Source of the DNA: Zychaea mexicana
Taxonomy: Eukaryota; Mucoromycota; Mucoromycetes; Mucorales; Lichtheimiaceae
Direction of reading: 5' to 3'
Length of the DNA stretch: 64,000 nt
Assembly (NCBI RefSeq): GCF_025766255.1
Contig: NW_026516706.1
Location: forward strand, 124,001-188,000
This document shows, piece after piece, positions 60,359-64,000 of the stretch. The stretch's first letter is position 1; the number at the start of each line of letters is the position of its first letter. Made by a program: the position numbers and the translations under genes. The notes below the pieces were generated by a model, which saw nothing but the letters and a program-made list of their open reading frames with translations, was not told where the DNA came from and searched no databases.

Positions 60359-63300
60359 ACTGTTTGTTTAAAATCTTTTAGAAACTGAAAGGGAAAAGGA
60401 GCGGTGGATTAAGAAATCTGGGGTCGCGAAAGTAAAAGGGCGGTATATATAAATGAAATGCGCTCAAACAGTCCCTATGTGTTAACTCATGGAGCTGCAC
60501 GAACCTTGTTTTGCTTCTTGACGGGATCGTAGATTATCCCAACTTTAGACAATGTGCTCCGTAACTATATTTGGTTATATTAGCCTTAGGAAACAGAAAA
60601 GAGATGTATAGCATAGGATCAATTTCAAACGAATCCATTTTATGCTGCTGTGGCCGAGTGTATTGGGGTTTTCGTATCCTGGATCTCTATTTCTACTCTG
60701 GCCTCCTAAGAAACCTGCAGCACCGTGCATATTCGTCATTTTACACAGAAGGAACAGAACAACAAAAGCAATCAAATCCATAAATCATACGTCAACCTGG
60801 AAGGCTTGCTTTAAGAGATGTCAACATCAGCTTCAGCATCAGAGTTATTTCGACCGGTTTAGTCGCTAATTGGAAATACTCATGTGCTCATCGCATTAAT
60901 TCGCGCATATGTTATAAGTATGATAAGTGTGATAAGTGTGATACGTGTGTAGACGCTGAACAGACCCGCGTCCTACTCCAAAGACACGATCTCCCCTCCT
61001 CCCTTCATGACCTTACTACCCTTTCTCCTCTTCCTCCTCTTCCTCCTCTTCCTCCTCGCCCTCTCCCTTTCTGCCTCTATCTTTTTGTGTCTCCTCAGCT
61101 TCTCCGTGTGTTACTTTATCACCCAGTGTCCGAGACCGCTGTGGGGCTGTGATACTCCATTAACCTCCTGCAGCGACCAAAGCGAAACAGGCATATGGCT
61201 CCCGGCGGCCCTCCAAAAAACAAAGCATGCAATCAAAAAGCTCAAGGGATGACTTGCAGCGCGCAAATCGAGCGTAATATTCTAATGTGTTGCCTCTCCT
61301 TTTTGCGTCAGCAGCACTCGTTTCTCTAGAAGTCCTTTTGCAAAACCGCTTGAGCATAAAAAGCCCCTTTTGTGTTCAGGAGGGGGTGCTTGTCCAAAGC
61401 CCCTTCTACCTTTACCAACCCCCTTCATCCCATCTTTTCCTCCTCCTTGTACACCCCCTTTGATCTACTCTTTTTTTCTCGCCCCTTTCTCATTCTGCAA
61501 GGTGCCCTAAGCTCCATTTGTCCACTTACTCACTCACTTATTCGCTCTGATAATACTATCAAAGTTGAGAGTGTATATTATTGCGAAAATCTCATGGACA
61601 AAGTCAAAGAAAAGCTGGCTTATTGAGAATATTAACGCGCGCGCGCTATTACCCACACCCGTACTACACACGCACACATTTTGTAACTTTCCTTAACACC
61701 CTATTTCATTGATTCTCCCATTGAAAAAATTTAGCAATCTGTCACCTACTTGCTTTTGTTTCACTAGGTCGTGGACAGCACGTTTAATCATAGTGTAACA
61801 TGAGTTAAGCTAGGGTGAATCCCTGACAGTGTCGTTTGCCTGCTCGGAGCAAAAAAGGCAATAGACAACTTTGTGTACCTTTTTTAACAAACACAGCACA
61901 CGCACGGTCATCGTGGTTTCGTTAGAAACTTCAGGTTACACACATACACATATTAAGTACTTGTACAACACGAATATGCTTTGTTTTCTTTCTGCTGCTG
62001 GTTATATGCAGCAGATATTATATAAAATGAAGGATTGTAGATATATGGCATGTCGCTCTTGCTCGCTTTTGCTATGTTGCGCAAAATAGATGTACATGTA
62101 TGTATACAAGTGAATGTATGTACTCAAAATAGTCACGATAACAACTCCAAAATTCCGTCTTCTATATACCAAGATGAGATTCCGATGATTGCAGCACTGG
62201 TAGCACTTTGATGGGGACGGTGTGTTAATGTAATGTTCTGGCTGAGTTAATGCTGCTGCTGTTGTTGTTGGTCTGTTCTTGGATACATGCGCGTTGGCTT
62301 TTGTTGCTACGATGCCGTTGTTGTTGTTGTTGTTTAATTTTCTATCAGGACATGAAATACACAAAGCAGCAGCGCAAAATTGTCTGCAGCAGCACTTTAT
62401 CCACACCACACTCAAGCTGATAATACATACATCCTCTTTTTGCCAAGCGTCCTCGCTCTTTATCTTGGGATTATCCTGCATATCCATTCTTTCACATCTG
62501 GACAAAATCTCCTGGGCCGATCGGCATAAACAAGGAGATCAAAACAAAAAAAAAGAACTCAACAATGTATCTTCACTTAAAGAAGGCTACCCGGGAAAAA
62601 AATAAAAACTTTGGCTGGTGCCTGTTCGAGGAGATCGTTGAGGAGGTTCACCTTTTTGACTCACTGAACCGTCAAGGGACGGGTGCCCATCCATTTGAGA
62701 AGAGGGTTCAATATTACCATTATCTACTAACCTCTTCTGAGGCATGACAATTGCTTCTTCTTTTTTTCCGCTGCGTCAACGCGTGCCATCCATTATCCCT
62801 TGCATTCACGCCCCTTTTCTTCTCCTTGCAGTCGCACCAGAAGAAGTAAGCACCAACAGCAGAACCGAAAACATTATTACTTCTATCAGTCGAGGCATAG
62901 CAATGGTAATAAGCGCAATGTGTACGTAATCACATGGTAGTAGTAATAGCAAGAAAAAGTTGACCCTTCACTATCCCCTTGCTTACCCATCGTTTGGACT
63001 TTTTAACGCTAAAACATAAAAAAAAGTACGTAGCATACATACACAAAATATGACCACATGGATGATATTCATCGACAGTAATGTATGATGTGTTTTTTGC
63101 TGATCATCCAACGAATTATTGGACATATAATATAACGACAAGGCGATCGACCCCCGATGCAATTACAGTACATGTGCATCCACAGGCGAATGAAAAATTC
63201 AGCACAACATCATACCCACCTATCTTACATATATCATTAACACTAAATACTATACACCATGTTATACACATGTGCATACTTTGGGCCACTTGTGCTGCTT

Positions 63301-64000
63301 GCCTGTTGTAAATAATAATACTACTTACAATATACACACACCTCATAATAGCTATTCTATTAGTGTCCCCTATCATGTTTATGTACATAAGTACGATGTC
63401 ATTAAACTAGCTCGCATGATTTGCTACATATTTCTGTAATATGTATGAGAGTATGTCTACATACGAAGAAGGTTCGATTCTCTGGTCCAGTTTGCATCCA
63501 AGTTGCTGCAATACGGCGTTTTGGATGTGTGCGTGCGTGGTGTATGTCGCATGGATCGCGTTTTTTTTTTCAGTTGGCTGGTGCGGCCATCCAAAGCACC
63601 GATCCGATGACCTAGGAGGTTAAATTTCATTATATTATTAGTATCTATAAATCATACAGCAGCGTTTCTCTACTGCTGTATACTAAATCATCAGTGCTGT
63701 AAATAGTGTATGCCTGTTGACAAATATGTATAACGCTCTCCTTTAATACTGACAAAAGCTCCAAATGTGTATGTAATATGATGTGTAAGGGAGCAAGAAG
63801 AGAAGGAGAAGGGGTTTACTGCTATGTACAGTAGCAGCTTCTAGTGTCTATTATTAATATTCACTACCACCTGTGTTTCTTATACTTGCTTGATCTTCAA
63901 TACGAGTTTCTTCTCTATCTTTCTTCTTATTATTCCATCATTGCCTCCCTCTATCACCTCTCTTACCAATTGAACTTTCGGGGCAAAGGGATTTTTAGGA
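60359..64000. other. 3.6 kb without a convincing gene
   Basis: First ~150 bp are the promoter of the zinc-finger gene. A TCCTCT-rich tract lies at 61023-61060 and a (CG)n run at 61636-61645. A minus-strand coding-like patch at 62160-62745 (MPQKRLVDNGNIEPSSQMDG at the ATG at 62745, then MDMQDNPKIKSEDAWQKED before a GTATGT near 62435) could be exons of an unresolved gene. Confidence 0.5.

Noticed and set aside
61593..61625. MDKVKEKLAY, like the start of a tropomyosin
   Set aside because: The frame stops at once, no GT donor precedes the stop and no tropomyosin coiled-coil exons follow.

Overview
The window is nuclear DNA of a filamentous fungus, most likely an early-diverging Mucoromycota (Mucorales-type) genome. 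It carries many short introns with GT...AG ends (the acceptor is often TATATAG). Gene content includes a class V myosin, SR splicing factor, Rab11, RPL36, F-box/LRR proteins and Ste12-type C2H2 fingers, next to a LINE and a large inverted-repeat element. I cannot fix the genus from the sequence. Many genes are multi-exon, so I rebuilt them by joining exons where frame and splice sites agree. Several small or spliced genes cannot be seen as single open frames.

Layout. 1-3317 (-): a decayed LINE retrotransposon running off the left edge (gag with zinc knuckles, half an endonuclease, start of the reverse transcriptase). 4213-5688 (-): an F-box protein. About 5820-14800: a 9 kb composite element bounded by two nearly identical 2.1 kb inverted arms. 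Its centre holds two 690 bp direct repeats and an intact eight-exon gene of a family I do not recognise; the left arm has fused the last exon of that gene to a concanavalin-like domain fragment. 15231-18366 (-): a single-pass mucin-like surface protein. 19006-20347 (-): an SR splicing factor. 21398-22291 (+): a Rab11-type GTPase. 22543-23649 (+): a conserved protein of unknown role. 23871-25244 (+): a sialate O-acetylesterase-like enzyme. 26036-26344 (-): a small secreted cysteine-rich protein. 30875-31306 (+): a secreted proline-rich protein. 31875-33000 (-): gene debris. 33576-34496 (+): a sulfotransferase-like gene with one frameshift. 34666-35325 (-): an unknown basic/serine-rich protein. 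36362-37702 (-): an Amn1-like F-box/LRR protein. 38807-40319 (-): a transcription-type cyclin with a histidine-rich tail. 41239-47893 (+): a complete 18-exon class V myosin. 49936-51420 (+): a pseudogene with FYRN/FYRC domains. 52031-53608 (-): a single-pass membrane protein with a repetitive beta-rich ectodomain, followed by decayed coding sequence at 54.4-55.9 kb that may be a relative. 57794-58258 (+): ribosomal protein L36. 58601-60358 (-): a C2H2 transcription factor. The last 3.6 kb shows no convincing gene.

The genes do not form a pathway. Three themes recur: polarised growth and trafficking (class V myosin, Rab11, a mucin-type surface protein that could act as a sensor), gene expression (SR protein, cyclin, L36, zinc-finger factor), and F-box adaptors. 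Gene decay is concentrated at 31.9-33, 48.8-51.4 and 54.4-55.9 kb, while the neighbouring genes are intact, which argues for real pseudogenes rather than poor sequence.
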